Source: Anaerobutyricum faecale
GTDB lineage: Bacteria > Bacillota > Clostridia > Lachnospirales > Lachnospiraceae
Reading direction: 5' to 3'
Assembly: GCA_019119645.1 (NCBI GenBank)
Contig: DWWR01000092.1
Location: 1-7,807, forward strand
Length of the DNA stretch: 7,807 nucleotides
The notes beneath the pieces are model-generated. The model was not told the origin of the DNA, searched no databases, and saw only the letters and a list, made by a program, of their open reading frames with translations. The position numbers and the translations under genes are program-made. Positions 1 to 6,320 of the stretch are shown one piece after another. The stretch's first letter is position 1; each line of letters starts with the position of its first letter.

Positions 1-47
1 TTCATAAACATTTTTAAATTTCGTTTCCACTATTTTATTCTCATCAT

Positions 48-80
48 AAAAACCATGGTACGGGATTCTATACCATGGTT
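48..80 (-). terminator. Intrinsic terminator downstream of the MalY/PatB-type gene
   Basis: A perfect 10-bp inverted repeat (AACCATGGTA at 51-60 and TACCATGGTT at 71-80) flanks a 10-nt loop. Read on the minus strand, the stem is followed by a short T tract (5 T, two of them in the stem) that starts about 70 nt after the stop codon of the gene at 152-1369. The T tract is short, so termination may be incomplete. On the plus strand the stem is followed by TTCTGG, which makes it a poor terminator in that direction. The rest of 1-151 is AT-rich and holds nothing else I can support. Confidence 0.7.
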
Positions 81-151
81 TTCTGGTTTATTTCATAATA
101 TTTTACAACAGCAAATGTATCTCCTCTGTCACAAAAAAGACATTGCCCATA

Positions 152-1369
152 TCACAGCAAAAATACATACTTTTTCAACCGCCCAAAGGCTTCTCTGATC
201 CTGCTGGCCGGGGAAGCCAGATTCATACGGATATGGCAGGGCCCGCCGAACGGCCTTCCGTCCTGCCAGCCGACACCCACATCCCAGCCTGCTTTCAGCA
301 GCTGTTCAATGGTCATTCCCGCCTGTTTACAGTATTCCGTGCAGTCCAGGAAAATCATATACGTTCCCTGAGGCATGGCAACATCCACTCCACGGAAGTT
401 TTCCCTGATAAAGTCCACGGCATAGCGGGCGTTCTCCTCAAGAACCGTCCGCAATTCTTCAAGCCACTCACTGCCCTCCGGCTTATAAGCGCCGATGAGG
501 GCGTGCATGGAAAGAACGTTCATCTCATTATAGTGGGTCGCATCGCCGTACCGGGTGATCCTGTCCCGCAGATAGTCACTGTAAATGATATGGAAACTGC
601 CGATCATGCCCGCCAGATTAAATGTTTTGCTGGGCGCATACACGGCGATCACATGCTCCCTCGCCCAGTCACTGACCATCTGCGTTGGAATGTGCCGGTG
701 GCCGGAAAAAGTCAGATCCGCCCAGATCTCGTCGCTGATCACATAACAGTCATTGGCCGCATAAACTTCCATAGCCTTTTCCAGTTCCCAGTGTTCCCAC
801 ACCCGGCCGCAGGGATTGTGCGGTGAGCAGAAAATCGCCAGATGGATATGATTCTTCTTTAATTTCCGGTCCATATCCTCGTAATCCATCCGCCAGATGC
901 CCTCCGCATCTTTCTTAAGCGGACTGAACACAGACTTTCTTCCCAGTCCTTCGATATCTGAAGTGAATCCCAGATAAAACGGGCTGTGAATCAGAATCTT
1001 ATCTCCCGGCTGAGACAATACGTTGACCGCACTGGTCACACAGCCGTGAACGCCGTTCTCGTAGCCGATATGTTCTTTTTTCAGTCCGGTCACGCCGAAA
1101 TGCTTCTCCTGCCACCGGATGATCGAGTTATAATACTCTTCTGACGGCCGGAAATATCCAAAAGCCGGATGCCTGAGTCTCTCCATAACCGTCGCTGTCA
1201 CAGAAGGACAGGTGGGAAAGTTCATGTCTGCCACCCACATGGGAATAAAGTCAAAGCCTTCCTTTGGCTCATCCGGCTCATTGCCCCATATTTTATCCGC
1301 TCCGATACCGTCAATGGCCAGGGCGTCCTTACCCCTGCGGTCCATGATGGAAGTAAAATCGTATTTCAT
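152..1369 (-). CDS. MalY/PatB-type PLP-dependent C-S lyase / aminotransferase
   Basis: This 405-residue protein has the usual length of the MalY/PatB branch of fold-type I aminotransferases. These cytoplasmic enzymes cleave the C-S bond of cystathionine or cysteine conjugates to give pyruvate, ammonia and a thiol. Visible markers are an N-terminal FIPMWVADMNF segment (41-51) typical of MalY, SPHNPCGRVW (182-191) with cofactor-contacting Asn185, SDEIWADL (212-219) with Asp213 for the pyridine nitrogen, the PLP lysine Lys248 in APSKTFNLAG, and Arg381 in RMNLASP for the substrate carboxylate. All key residues are intact. The ATG start is supported by GGAGG at 1380-1384 with a 10-nt spacer. It appears to be transcribed alone, with a hairpin terminator after it. 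Substrate cannot be read from sequence: beta-cystathionase, cysteine desulfhydrase or a regulatory MalY-like role are all possible. Confidence 0.93.
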   Translation of the reverse strand: MKYDFTSIMDRRGKDALAIDGIGADKIWGNEPDEPKEGFDFIPMWVADMNFPTCPSVTATVMERLRHPAFGYFRPSEEYYNSIIRWQEKHFGVTGLKKEHIGYENGVHGCVTSAVNVLSQPGDKILIHSPFYLGFTSDIEGLGRKSVFSPLKKDAEGIWRMDYEDMDRKLKKNHIHLAIFCSPHNPCGRVWEHWELEKAMEVYAANDCYVISDEIWADLTFSGHRHIPTQMVSDWAREHVIAVYAPSKTFNLAGMIGSFHIIYSDYLRDRITRYGDATHYNEMNVLSMHALIGAYKPEGSEWLEELRTVLEENARYAVDFIRENFRGVDVAMPQGTYMIFLDCTEYCKQAGMTIEQLLKAGWDVGVGWQDGRPFGGPCHIRMNLASPASRIREAFGRLKKYVFLL

Positions 1370-1413
1370 GTGAAATCATCCTCCGTTTCTGTCAGTCAAA
1401 GTAGTCTTTTTTG

Positions 1414-1422
1414 ATGATACCA
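1414..1422 (-). promoter_or_regulatory. Possible extended -10 promoter for the MalY/PatB-type gene
   Basis: On the minus strand TGGTATCAT (hexamer TATCAT at 1414-1419, TG at 1421-1422) resembles an extended -10 element with one mismatch. No good -35 lies 17-18 bp upstream; the best hexamers match 3 of 6 positions. It is about 45 nt upstream of the ATG and leaves room for the GGAGG ribosome binding site. Suggestive only. Confidence 0.35.
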
Positions 1423-1471
1423 CAGAGGAAAAGAGATTTGCAGCAGATTTTCAGGTCCTTTATCTTCTTAT

Positions 1472-1663
1472 TTAGATTTCATAACCTGCCATATATCCTT
1501 CATAGATGGCGGCAAGTCCGTTTCTTACCTTTTTGGAGTCGCCGATGACTTTTACCGGGACGCCAATTTCGTTCAGTTCCGGCTCCAGCGTATTGACCGG
1601 TCTTGAACCGGCGGCAACCACGACGGTATCCACGTCTTCCAGAACAACTTTTTTGCCTTTCAT
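1472..1663 (-). pseudogene. C-terminal remnant of an Old Yellow Enzyme-type FAD/NADH oxidoreductase
   Basis: This 63-codon frame matches only the extreme C-terminus of the NADH:flavin oxidoreductase / 2,4-dienoyl-CoA reductase family, whose full proteins have about 640-670 residues. The visible signature is DTVVVAAGSRPVN (12-24), the strand and turn closing the NADH-binding domain, then KVIGDSKKVRNGLAAIYEGYMAG (38-60), where Gly41-Asp42 is the family's FAD-contacting GD pair followed by the AIYEG helix. The flavin-binding TIM barrel, the Fe-S cluster and the dinucleotide-binding GxGxxG motifs are all absent, so it cannot be a working oxidoreductase. The frame continues upstream to another ATG at 1705 without added family similarity. 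Oddly, the ATG at 1663 is preceded by AGGAGGAGG at 1673-1681 with a 9-nt spacer, so the fragment could be translated. I judge it a gene relic; a small functional protein is a less likely alternative. Confidence 0.7.
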
Positions 1664-1714
1664 ACCTTTCAGCCTCCTCCTGATATAGAAATACGGGATT
1701 TTCATTTTGAAATA

Positions 1715-1723
1715 ATTTTACCA
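1715..1723 (-). promoter_or_regulatory. Possible extended -10 element upstream of the oxidoreductase remnant
   Basis: On the minus strand TGGTAAAAT (hexamer TAAAAT at 1715-1720, TG at 1722-1723) resembles an extended -10 box. No recognisable -35 precedes it; that space is occupied by the T tract of the terminator at 1736-1767. It lies about 50 nt upstream of the ribosome binding site and ATG of the remnant. AT-rich spacers often yield such matches by chance. Confidence 0.22.
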
Positions 1724-1735
1724 TGATAAAGGCAT

Positions 1736-1767
1736 AAAAAAAGAGAATCCCAAATTGTTTGGGATTC
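1736..1767 (-). terminator. Intrinsic terminator of the AAA-ATPase/nuclease gene
   Basis: A perfect 10-bp stem (GAATCCCAAA at 1745-1754 pairing with TTTGGGATTC at 1758-1767) encloses a 3-nt loop. On the minus strand it is followed after two bases by seven consecutive T (positions 1742-1736). It begins 24 nt after the TAA stop of the gene at 1792-3492, which is the textbook placement of a rho-independent terminator. Confidence 0.9.
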
Positions 1768-1791
1768 CCCTGAGACAGCGTCAAAAAAGCA

Positions 1792-3492
1792 TTACAGTTT
1801 TTCACATTTTTTTACCAGGCATTCTTTTTTGTAAAAAGCCACCCCGTACGCCAGTATATCCTGATAGCCTTCCTGCTGAAGAGCAGCGGCGTAATTCTGT
1901 TCCGTAATCTGGCGGAGAGCTTCCCCGCATTTTTTTTGCAGTTCCTGATAAGTCTTTGAAACTTTAATCTCAAATATAACTGCTTTGCCCTTTACGCTGG
2001 GATATTTTATAAGGATATCCGGACGGCCGCTGCCGGACTCCCGGTTAGAAAGGACAATATAGCCATTCATATTTTTCAGCATTCCCGTGAGAAATCCATG
2101 GTAATAGCTTTCCTGATAATCATAAAAACTGATGGTCTCCATGAGATTCTCCGAAAGGATTTCTGATATTTTTTCTGTGTCTCCCTCCAGGATACTCTCA
2201 TAGAGGGGCGATAACTCCTTCTTTCTTGTCTGGCTTTCAAACCAGCACAGGACCGTAGTCTTGTAAATGTATCGGACCTCCCTGTTGGGAATGGCCAGTT
2301 CCATCAGAACATTTTCTTCCTCCTGTCTTTCGCTGACCTTTTTTAAATAGCCGGTAAAATACAGAAAATTCCAGAGGGCATCCTGTGTGGAATCCATATC
2401 TTCATAGGTGATATCTTCATGAACCGGTTTTATGATCGTTTTTCCTTCAATCAGAGCCTCAATCTCCTGCTTGACTGACAAATCCGCTTTCTCGACCAAA
2501 GTGCGGACGATACTGTTGGAGCTGGTATTGGACCAGTACGGTTTCGGCAGCGCCTTTTTATTCTTATAACAGGACTGTATATAATTAATAACACTCCAGG
2601 GATTATAAACTTCCGTCTCACCAAACTGATAGCCGTCATACCATTCCCGGACGATACGGGCATTGTCCTGCAGATTATAAGCTTTAAGCAGCACATCTAC
2701 TTCCTTTTGCGTGAATCCAAAATGCTCTGCATAAGCATCGCTGGTGATTGAAATCACATTGAGGTTATTCAGTCCTGTAAAAATAGATTCTTTACTGATA
2801 CGAAGGCAGCCGGTCACCACAGCAAATGCAAGATTCTCGTTGGATTTCAGCACGGACTCGAACAGGGAACGAATCCTGTCGGACATCTGCTCATAAAAGT
2901 CATGAAAATAGGCATTTTCCAGCGGCACATCATACTCATCAATCAATACAAGAACTTTTTCTCCGGTACACCGGTACAGGCAGTCTGACAAAAAGCGAAG
3001 GGCATCCGCATAATCCGCTTCCTCTCCTTTCAGGTCACGGATGCGGAGATATCGCTCTTTCTCTGCCTCAGTCAGTTCTCCGCTCCGCTTGATTTCTTCC
3101 CAGTGTCTTAAATATTCCTGTCCGATAATCTTCTGGAGCATGGAAAAAGAAAGCGCACAGGAAGGCTGTTTCATGGACTTTAACGAAATACTGATCACCG
3201 GATACCTCCCCATATGAGACAGATAGCGTTCTCCTGCATCCATGATTTTTAATCCCCGGAATACATCCTCTCCCTGAGCATCTGTGGAATCAGGATAGTT
3301 TTTCTCAAAAAAACAGCGGAGCATACTGATATTCAACGTCTTACCAAAACGGCGCGGACGGGTAAAAAGATTGACTTCTCCTTTCAGGTCCAGCAGTTCT
3401 TTTATCAGCAGGGATTTATCCACATAATAATATCCCTGTTCTATTAATTTTTTAAAATCATCAATGCCAACAGGCAGCGGTTTCCATCCCAC
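1792..3492 (-). CDS. Predicted AAA-ATPase fused to a PD-(D/E)xK nuclease-like domain
   Basis: This 566-residue cytoplasmic protein has the two-domain layout of the AAA-ATPase-like / PDDEXK_9 (formerly DUF1703) family. Near the N-terminus, LPVGIDDFKKLIEQGYYYVD (6-25) is the family hallmark. RPRRFGKTL (45-53) is the Walker A-like loop with Lys51, VLVLIDEYD (180-188) the Walker B with Asp185-Glu186, and VTGCLRISKESIFTGLNN (226-243) a sensor-like segment. The C-terminal nuclease-like core shows Asp492 in GRPDILI and Glu508-x-Lys510 in FEIK, with Gln528 in a following helix, so the active site looks complete. The start is GTG at 3492, chosen because AGGAGG lies 7 nt upstream and homologues typically begin near MKPLPxGIDDF. 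Longer in-frame starts at 3531 and 3660 fall on the promoter or inside the preceding gene. The biological role is not established; families like this are multicopy in gut anaerobes and suspected of mobile-element or defence functions. It has its own promoter and terminator. Confidence 0.92.
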   Translation of the reverse strand: MGWKPLPVGIDDFKKLIEQGYYYVDKSLLIKELLDLKGEVNLFTRPRRFGKTLNISMLRCFFEKNYPDSTDAQGEDVFRGLKIMDAGERYLSHMGRYPVISISLKSMKQPSCALSFSMLQKIIGQEYLRHWEEIKRSGELTEAEKERYLRIRDLKGEEADYADALRFLSDCLYRCTGEKVLVLIDEYDVPLENAYFHDFYEQMSDRIRSLFESVLKSNENLAFAVVTGCLRISKESIFTGLNNLNVISITSDAYAEHFGFTQKEVDVLLKAYNLQDNARIVREWYDGYQFGETEVYNPWSVINYIQSCYKNKKALPKPYWSNTSSNSIVRTLVEKADLSVKQEIEALIEGKTIIKPVHEDITYEDMDSTQDALWNFLYFTGYLKKVSERQEEENVLMELAIPNREVRYIYKTTVLCWFESQTRKKELSPLYESILEGDTEKISEILSENLMETISFYDYQESYYHGFLTGMLKNMNGYIVLSNRESGSGRPDILIKYPSVKGKAVIFEIKVSKTYQELQKKCGEALRQITEQNYAAALQQEGYQDILAYGVAFYKKECLVKKCEKL

Positions 3493-3499
3493 AGCAAAA

Positions 3500-3505
3500 C
3501 CTCCT
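3500..3505 (-). promoter_or_regulatory. Ribosome binding site that fixes a GTG start
   Basis: A perfect AGGAGG on the minus strand lies 7 nt upstream of the GTG at 3490-3492. No comparable site precedes the in-frame ATG at 3529-3531. This decides the start of the AAA-ATPase/nuclease gene in favour of GTG. Confidence 0.85.
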
Positions 3506-3534
3506 CTCCGGCGCAAAACATCCTGTTTCATAGT

Positions 3535-3563
3535 ATTATCATATATTTTCTGTTCTTTTGCAA
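3535..3563 (-). promoter_or_regulatory. Sigma-A-type promoter for the AAA-ATPase/nuclease gene
   Basis: On the minus strand TTGCAA (3558-3563, 4 of 6 to consensus) and GATAAT (3535-3540, 5 of 6) are separated by exactly 17 bp. Transcription would start near 3528, giving a leader of about 36 nt that contains the AGGAGG and ends at the GTG start. This places the in-frame ATG at 3531 at or before the transcription start, which agrees with the GTG choice. Confidence 0.6.
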
Positions 3564-3619
3564 CCGGAGCCGGAAAATATTTATAAACAAAAAAACCGGG
3601 ATTGTCAGAAAAAGGAATC

Positions 3620-4555
3620 TTAATTATGCAGCCGCCGGATAATCCGGCAGACGATCTCATTCTCTGTTACCAGCGGCTTTTTATGCATGAAAAATACGAC
3701 GCCTTCCGTGGGCGATAACACTGTCGAGATCACGTCTCCTTCATAAGGGTGGACGATTTCCGCCAGCGGTTCTCCCCTCTGCACTTCATCGCCGGGATGG
3801 ACCAGCCGCCGGTAGATGCCGCCGGTATCGGTTTTCACTGAAGTCAGCTCTTCTTCGCCGATCACTGTGGAAATATAACCATTATGGCTGTTGTATTTCA
3901 GGATTCCCATGCGGGTGAGAAAGCGAAGGACCGCAGACACCGCCTGCCGGGCAGATTTCTCATCAATAAAGTCTGTCTCCGTAGTATATAGAGAGAAGGC
4001 GCTGGTATCCCAGATCTGCCAGTTATAATTTAAGGTTGTGGTGTCAATGGGCCTTGGCTTTCTCACCACCACGTAAGGGAGACCGAAAAGTCCCGCCAGA
4101 CTGGTGTTCTGCCTTCCGGTGTCCATCATCCGCACATGGGGAATGAAATCGCCGGGCATATAGAAGCTGGCAAACTGGATGCCGTAATCGTAATCTTTTA
4201 TCTTCTCAAAGACGCCGGCGGCAATCCGCTGGGTGGTCTCTCCCAGATCATAGCCCGGGAACATCCGGTTGATATCTGTATTGTCCACCGGCCAGAACCG
4301 CTTGCCGATATTCATGGCATGATGGTTGACGGAAGGGATCACCATGATTTCCTTATCCTTGGAAACAGCGCCCGCCGCCTCCAGCTTCTGCAGTTTTCGC
4401 ACCAGCTGTGAGCAGACATAAAGCTGCTGCACCTCGTTGCCCCGCAGACTGCCCACAATGCAGGCAGCCTTTTGTCCGTGTCCGAAACAATATCCGCTGA
4501 CGGTCAGCGTATCCCTGTAAGGGGATTCCAGACTGTATATTTCTGTTTTTCTCAT
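3620..4555 (-). CDS. AspA/AstE-family M14 protein with a degenerate zinc site (probable pseudoenzyme)
   Basis: This 311-residue protein is a diverged tandem paralogue of the gene just upstream and aligns with it over nearly its full length. The fold is that of the succinylglutamate desuccinylase/aspartoacylase branch of M14: a zinc-peptidase-like domain (about 25-220) followed by a lipoyl-like beta-barrel (about 240-311, HPGDEVQRGEPLAEIVHP). DINRMFPG (94-101), with the substrate-binding Asn-Arg pair, is kept. The first zinc His is Arg38 (SLRGNE; Glu41 stays), the second falls on Gln127/Phe128 (GIQFAS), and the catalytic Glu aligns with Tyr190 in an ungapped stretch, with Glu193 three residues later. 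Classical zinc hydrolysis is therefore unlikely. A regulatory, scaffold or substrate-binding role with its neighbour is my inference; unusual metal binding through His78-His79 is another option. The ATG overlaps the preceding stop (ATGA), and GGGAGG at 4565-4570 is 9 nt upstream. Confidence 0.9.
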   Translation of the reverse strand: MRKTEIYSLESPYRDTLTVSGYCFGHGQKAACIVGSLRGNEVQQLYVCSQLVRKLQKLEAAGAVSKDKEIMVIPSVNHHAMNIGKRFWPVDNTDINRMFPGYDLGETTQRIAAGVFEKIKDYDYGIQFASFYMPGDFIPHVRMMDTGRQNTSLAGLFGLPYVVVRKPRPIDTTTLNYNWQIWDTSAFSLYTTETDFIDEKSARQAVSAVLRFLTRMGILKYNSHNGYISTVIGEEELTSVKTDTGGIYRRLVHPGDEVQRGEPLAEIVHPYEGDVISTVLSPTEGVVFFMHKKPLVTENEIVCRIIRRLHN

Positions 4556-5490
4556 TTTTCTATGCCTCCCAGTATCCGTCCCAGCAGAGAACCGTTGTAT
4601 ACCACCGGATACTCTCTTCTTGTAAATAGCAATCCCTCCGCCGGCGCGGTCACTGCCTGTTCCACGTCGCCGGTCAGCGGATTCAAAATCTCTCCGAGGA
4701 GCGTTCCTTCTTTTACCTGCTCCCCAATCTGAACCTGCGGCACATAGATGCCCGCTTTATCTGCATTTAAGTAGCTGACCGCCCGGTCTGTGGAAATTAC
4801 CGGTTCCCGCACAGCCGCGGTCCCGCCTTCCCAGAGGCCAAGCTCCCGCATGACATTTAAGATGCCGTCCACCAGACGGTATCCATATTCTCTGGTGATC
4901 CGCATGCCGACTCCCATCTCCACCACCAGCGTAGGCGTGCCGGCCTGGTTGAGACTGTAGGCGAGAGTGGACTCCAGCACCGTGGAATTGGCGTGTATCC
5001 AGACCAGATCCACATTTATTTTCTCTGCCAGAGGAACCAGTGTCTCCGCCGTCATCTCATTGATCCGCACCTGCGGAAGCTCCATCAGGAAAATATTGCT
5101 GGCGTGGATGTCCACGCACAGATCTGCGCCTTTCAGATCTTCTGTCAGATGGTACACCAAAGATTCCATCATCGCTCCCTTTTCATTGCCCGGAAAAATC
5201 CGGTTCATATCCAGATCAAACATAGGAATCCCCCGGGTAATAGAATCAATTCCCAGGGGATTTAATGCCGGATATACGTCCACGATCCCACGAAGCTGTC
5301 CGGGTTCCGCCTTGAGCCTTCTTAAAAGTTCATAACAGACGAACTGTCCCTCCAGCTCGTCCCCGTGGGTTCCGGTCACCACCGCGATCCTCTTTTCATT
5401 GCCTGTGGGATGAGCCGGCATGATCCTGTTTTTCTGAATCCGAAGGCTTTCGTCTACCGGAAGCTTCATGGCCACCACTGTCTCTGTCAT
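4552..5490 (-). CDS. AspA/AstE-family zinc amidohydrolase (M14 metallopeptidase), active site intact
   Basis: This 312-residue protein belongs to the succinylglutamate desuccinylase/aspartoacylase branch of M14, which hydrolyses N-acyl or amide bonds of amino acids and small peptides using one zinc ion. Zinc ligands are visible as His42 and Glu45 in GTHGDELEG and His129 in VDIHASN. Asn96-Arg97 in DMNRIFPG correspond to the substrate carboxylate-binding pair of aspartoacylase, and Glu191 in VVEMGVG to the general base. A C-terminal lipoyl-like beta-barrel (about 245-312, QIGEQVKEGTLLGEILNP) is typical of AstE-like members. There is no signal peptide, so it should act in the cytoplasm. The ATG is supported by GGAGG at 5500-5504 with a 9-nt spacer, although this places the first 31 codons inside the end of the transglutaminase gene; Met8 is the only close alternative. 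The physiological substrate is unknown; the operon suggests a peptide or amide product made by the ATP-grasp protein. Confidence 0.93.
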   Translation of the reverse strand: MTETVVAMKLPVDESLRIQKNRIMPAHPTGNEKRIAVVTGTHGDELEGQFVCYELLRRLKAEPGQLRGIVDVYPALNPLGIDSITRGIPMFDLDMNRIFPGNEKGAMMESLVYHLTEDLKGADLCVDIHASNIFLMELPQVRINEMTAETLVPLAEKINVDLVWIHANSTVLESTLAYSLNQAGTPTLVVEMGVGMRITREYGYRLVDGILNVMRELGLWEGGTAAVREPVISTDRAVSYLNADKAGIYVPQVQIGEQVKEGTLLGEILNPLTGDVEQAVTAPAEGLLFTRREYPVVYNGSLLGRILGGIEK

Positions 5491-6283
5491 CGTCTATTTC
5501 CTCCACATTCACATAAATCTTTTGTTCCTGAACTGCATTTCCCCAAAAACATCCCTTATCCACCGGGCAGTCCTTATAATCTCTTCCATGGGCCAGCTTA
5601 ATGTAATAATCATCAATATGCAGGTTATTGGTCGGATCCAGTCCGTACCAGCCGCCGTCGGTATACACTTCCACCCAGGCATGAGTATAGCCCTCCCCGA
5701 TCATCAGGCCATTGACATACCGGGCCGGGATCCCCATGTACCGGAGAACCGCCGTCATGATGTGAGCATAATCCTGGCAAACGCCCCTGCCAAGACGCAG
5801 CGCCTCCCCGGCGGTGGTATGGATATCTGTCACCCCGGGGATATACGTAAAATTCTCATATAGATCATTCATGACGCAGACGGCCTTTTCCATGGCGGTA
5901 TGCGCTTTTTTCTCCCGGCAGACCGCCATCTGACGCTCTGCAAAGGCAACGACTTCCGGTGTATACTGTGTATAGACAGACGGATAACGGTACATGGGAT
6001 GCAGGCTTTCTTCCTGCACCTGCATGCCGCCCTGCACCTTTGCAGTGCCTGCGATTTTATAAGAAAAAGAATCGTGAAGTCCATCCACGCACCCACTTAA
6101 AAGGATATTTCCAAAACCATCCCTTGACCTTGAGATATAATCCGCCGGAGCGATGGTCTGCTCCGTAAAATCTATCTTTTGCCGGGCAGAATCTCCCGGA
6201 ATGCAGCGGAGCGCGAAAGCATGATTTTTTACCGGGGAAGAAAAATGCAGCTCCATGGTATATACAAACTTAAGTATCTTCAT
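5396..6283 (-). CDS. Transglutaminase-like cysteine peptidase
   Basis: This 295-residue protein has a beta-rich N-terminal domain of the bacterial transglutaminase type (about 1-85) and a transglutaminase-like catalytic core (about 110-235). The triad is complete: Cys169 in GRGVCQDYAH, His201 in YTHAWVEVY and Asp216 in GLDPTNN. In bacteria this fold usually cleaves peptide or isopeptide bonds rather than cross-linking. No signal peptide or membrane segment is seen, so it is probably cytoplasmic. Proteins of this kind (COG1305) are regularly encoded beside alpha-E and permuted ATP-grasp genes, as here. The ATG at 6283 begins 37 nt after the alpha-E stop, with only a weak GGAAG upstream, so it may rely on translational coupling; Met10 is an alternative. 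The last 31 residues (265-295) are hydrophilic, rich in Ser, Arg, His and Asp, and overlap the next gene in another frame; they look unrelated to the family fold. Confidence 0.93.
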   Translation of the reverse strand: MKILKFVYTMELHFSSPVKNHAFALRCIPGDSARQKIDFTEQTIAPADYISRSRDGFGNILLSGCVDGLHDSFSYKIAGTAKVQGGMQVQEESLHPMYRYPSVYTQYTPEVVAFAERQMAVCREKKAHTAMEKAVCVMNDLYENFTYIPGVTDIHTTAGEALRLGRGVCQDYAHIMTAVLRYMGIPARYVNGLMIGEGYTHAWVEVYTDGGWYGLDPTNNLHIDDYYIKLAHGRDYKDCPVDKGCFWGNAVQEQKIYVNVEEIDDDRDSGGHEASGRRKPSDSEKQDHAGSSHRQ

Positions 6284-6320
6284 TTTCTGTGCGCTGTCTT
6301 CCGGAATGCATACACTGTAT

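Noticed and set aside
51..80. Inverted repeat as an operator or recombination site
   Set aside because: Its position after a stop codon, 10-nt loop and trailing T tract are explained by an intrinsic terminator; no second copy is seen in the window.
143..826. Plus-strand open frame of 227 codons
   Set aside because: It lies antisense within the MalY/PatB-type gene, has no family resemblance, and the opposite frame carries all catalytic motifs.
1792..3492. Reading the AAA-ATPase/nuclease gene as part of a named phage-defence system
   Set aside because: It has its own promoter and terminator, and no other defence gene is nearby; the family's role is not established.
3585..3650. Possible terminator after the degenerate M14 gene: CCGG-rich repeats near the stop codon and a run of seven T on the minus strand at 3589-3595
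   Set aside because: The only stem ending beside the T run needs a bulged base and a loop of nearly 40 nt. The compact GCCGGAT/ATCCGGC hairpin lies inside the coding end, more than 35 nt from the T run. Too weak to call.
3493..3660. N-terminal extension of the AAA-ATPase/nuclease protein by 56 residues (ATG at 3660) or 13 residues (ATG at 3531)
   Set aside because: The extension overlaps the end of the preceding M14 gene and the predicted promoter, has no good ribosome binding site and shows no family similarity; GTG at 3492 has a perfect site.
4967..5335. Plus-strand open frames antisense to the intact M14 gene
   Set aside because: No recognisable domain or ribosome binding site; explained as shadows of a conserved minus-strand gene.
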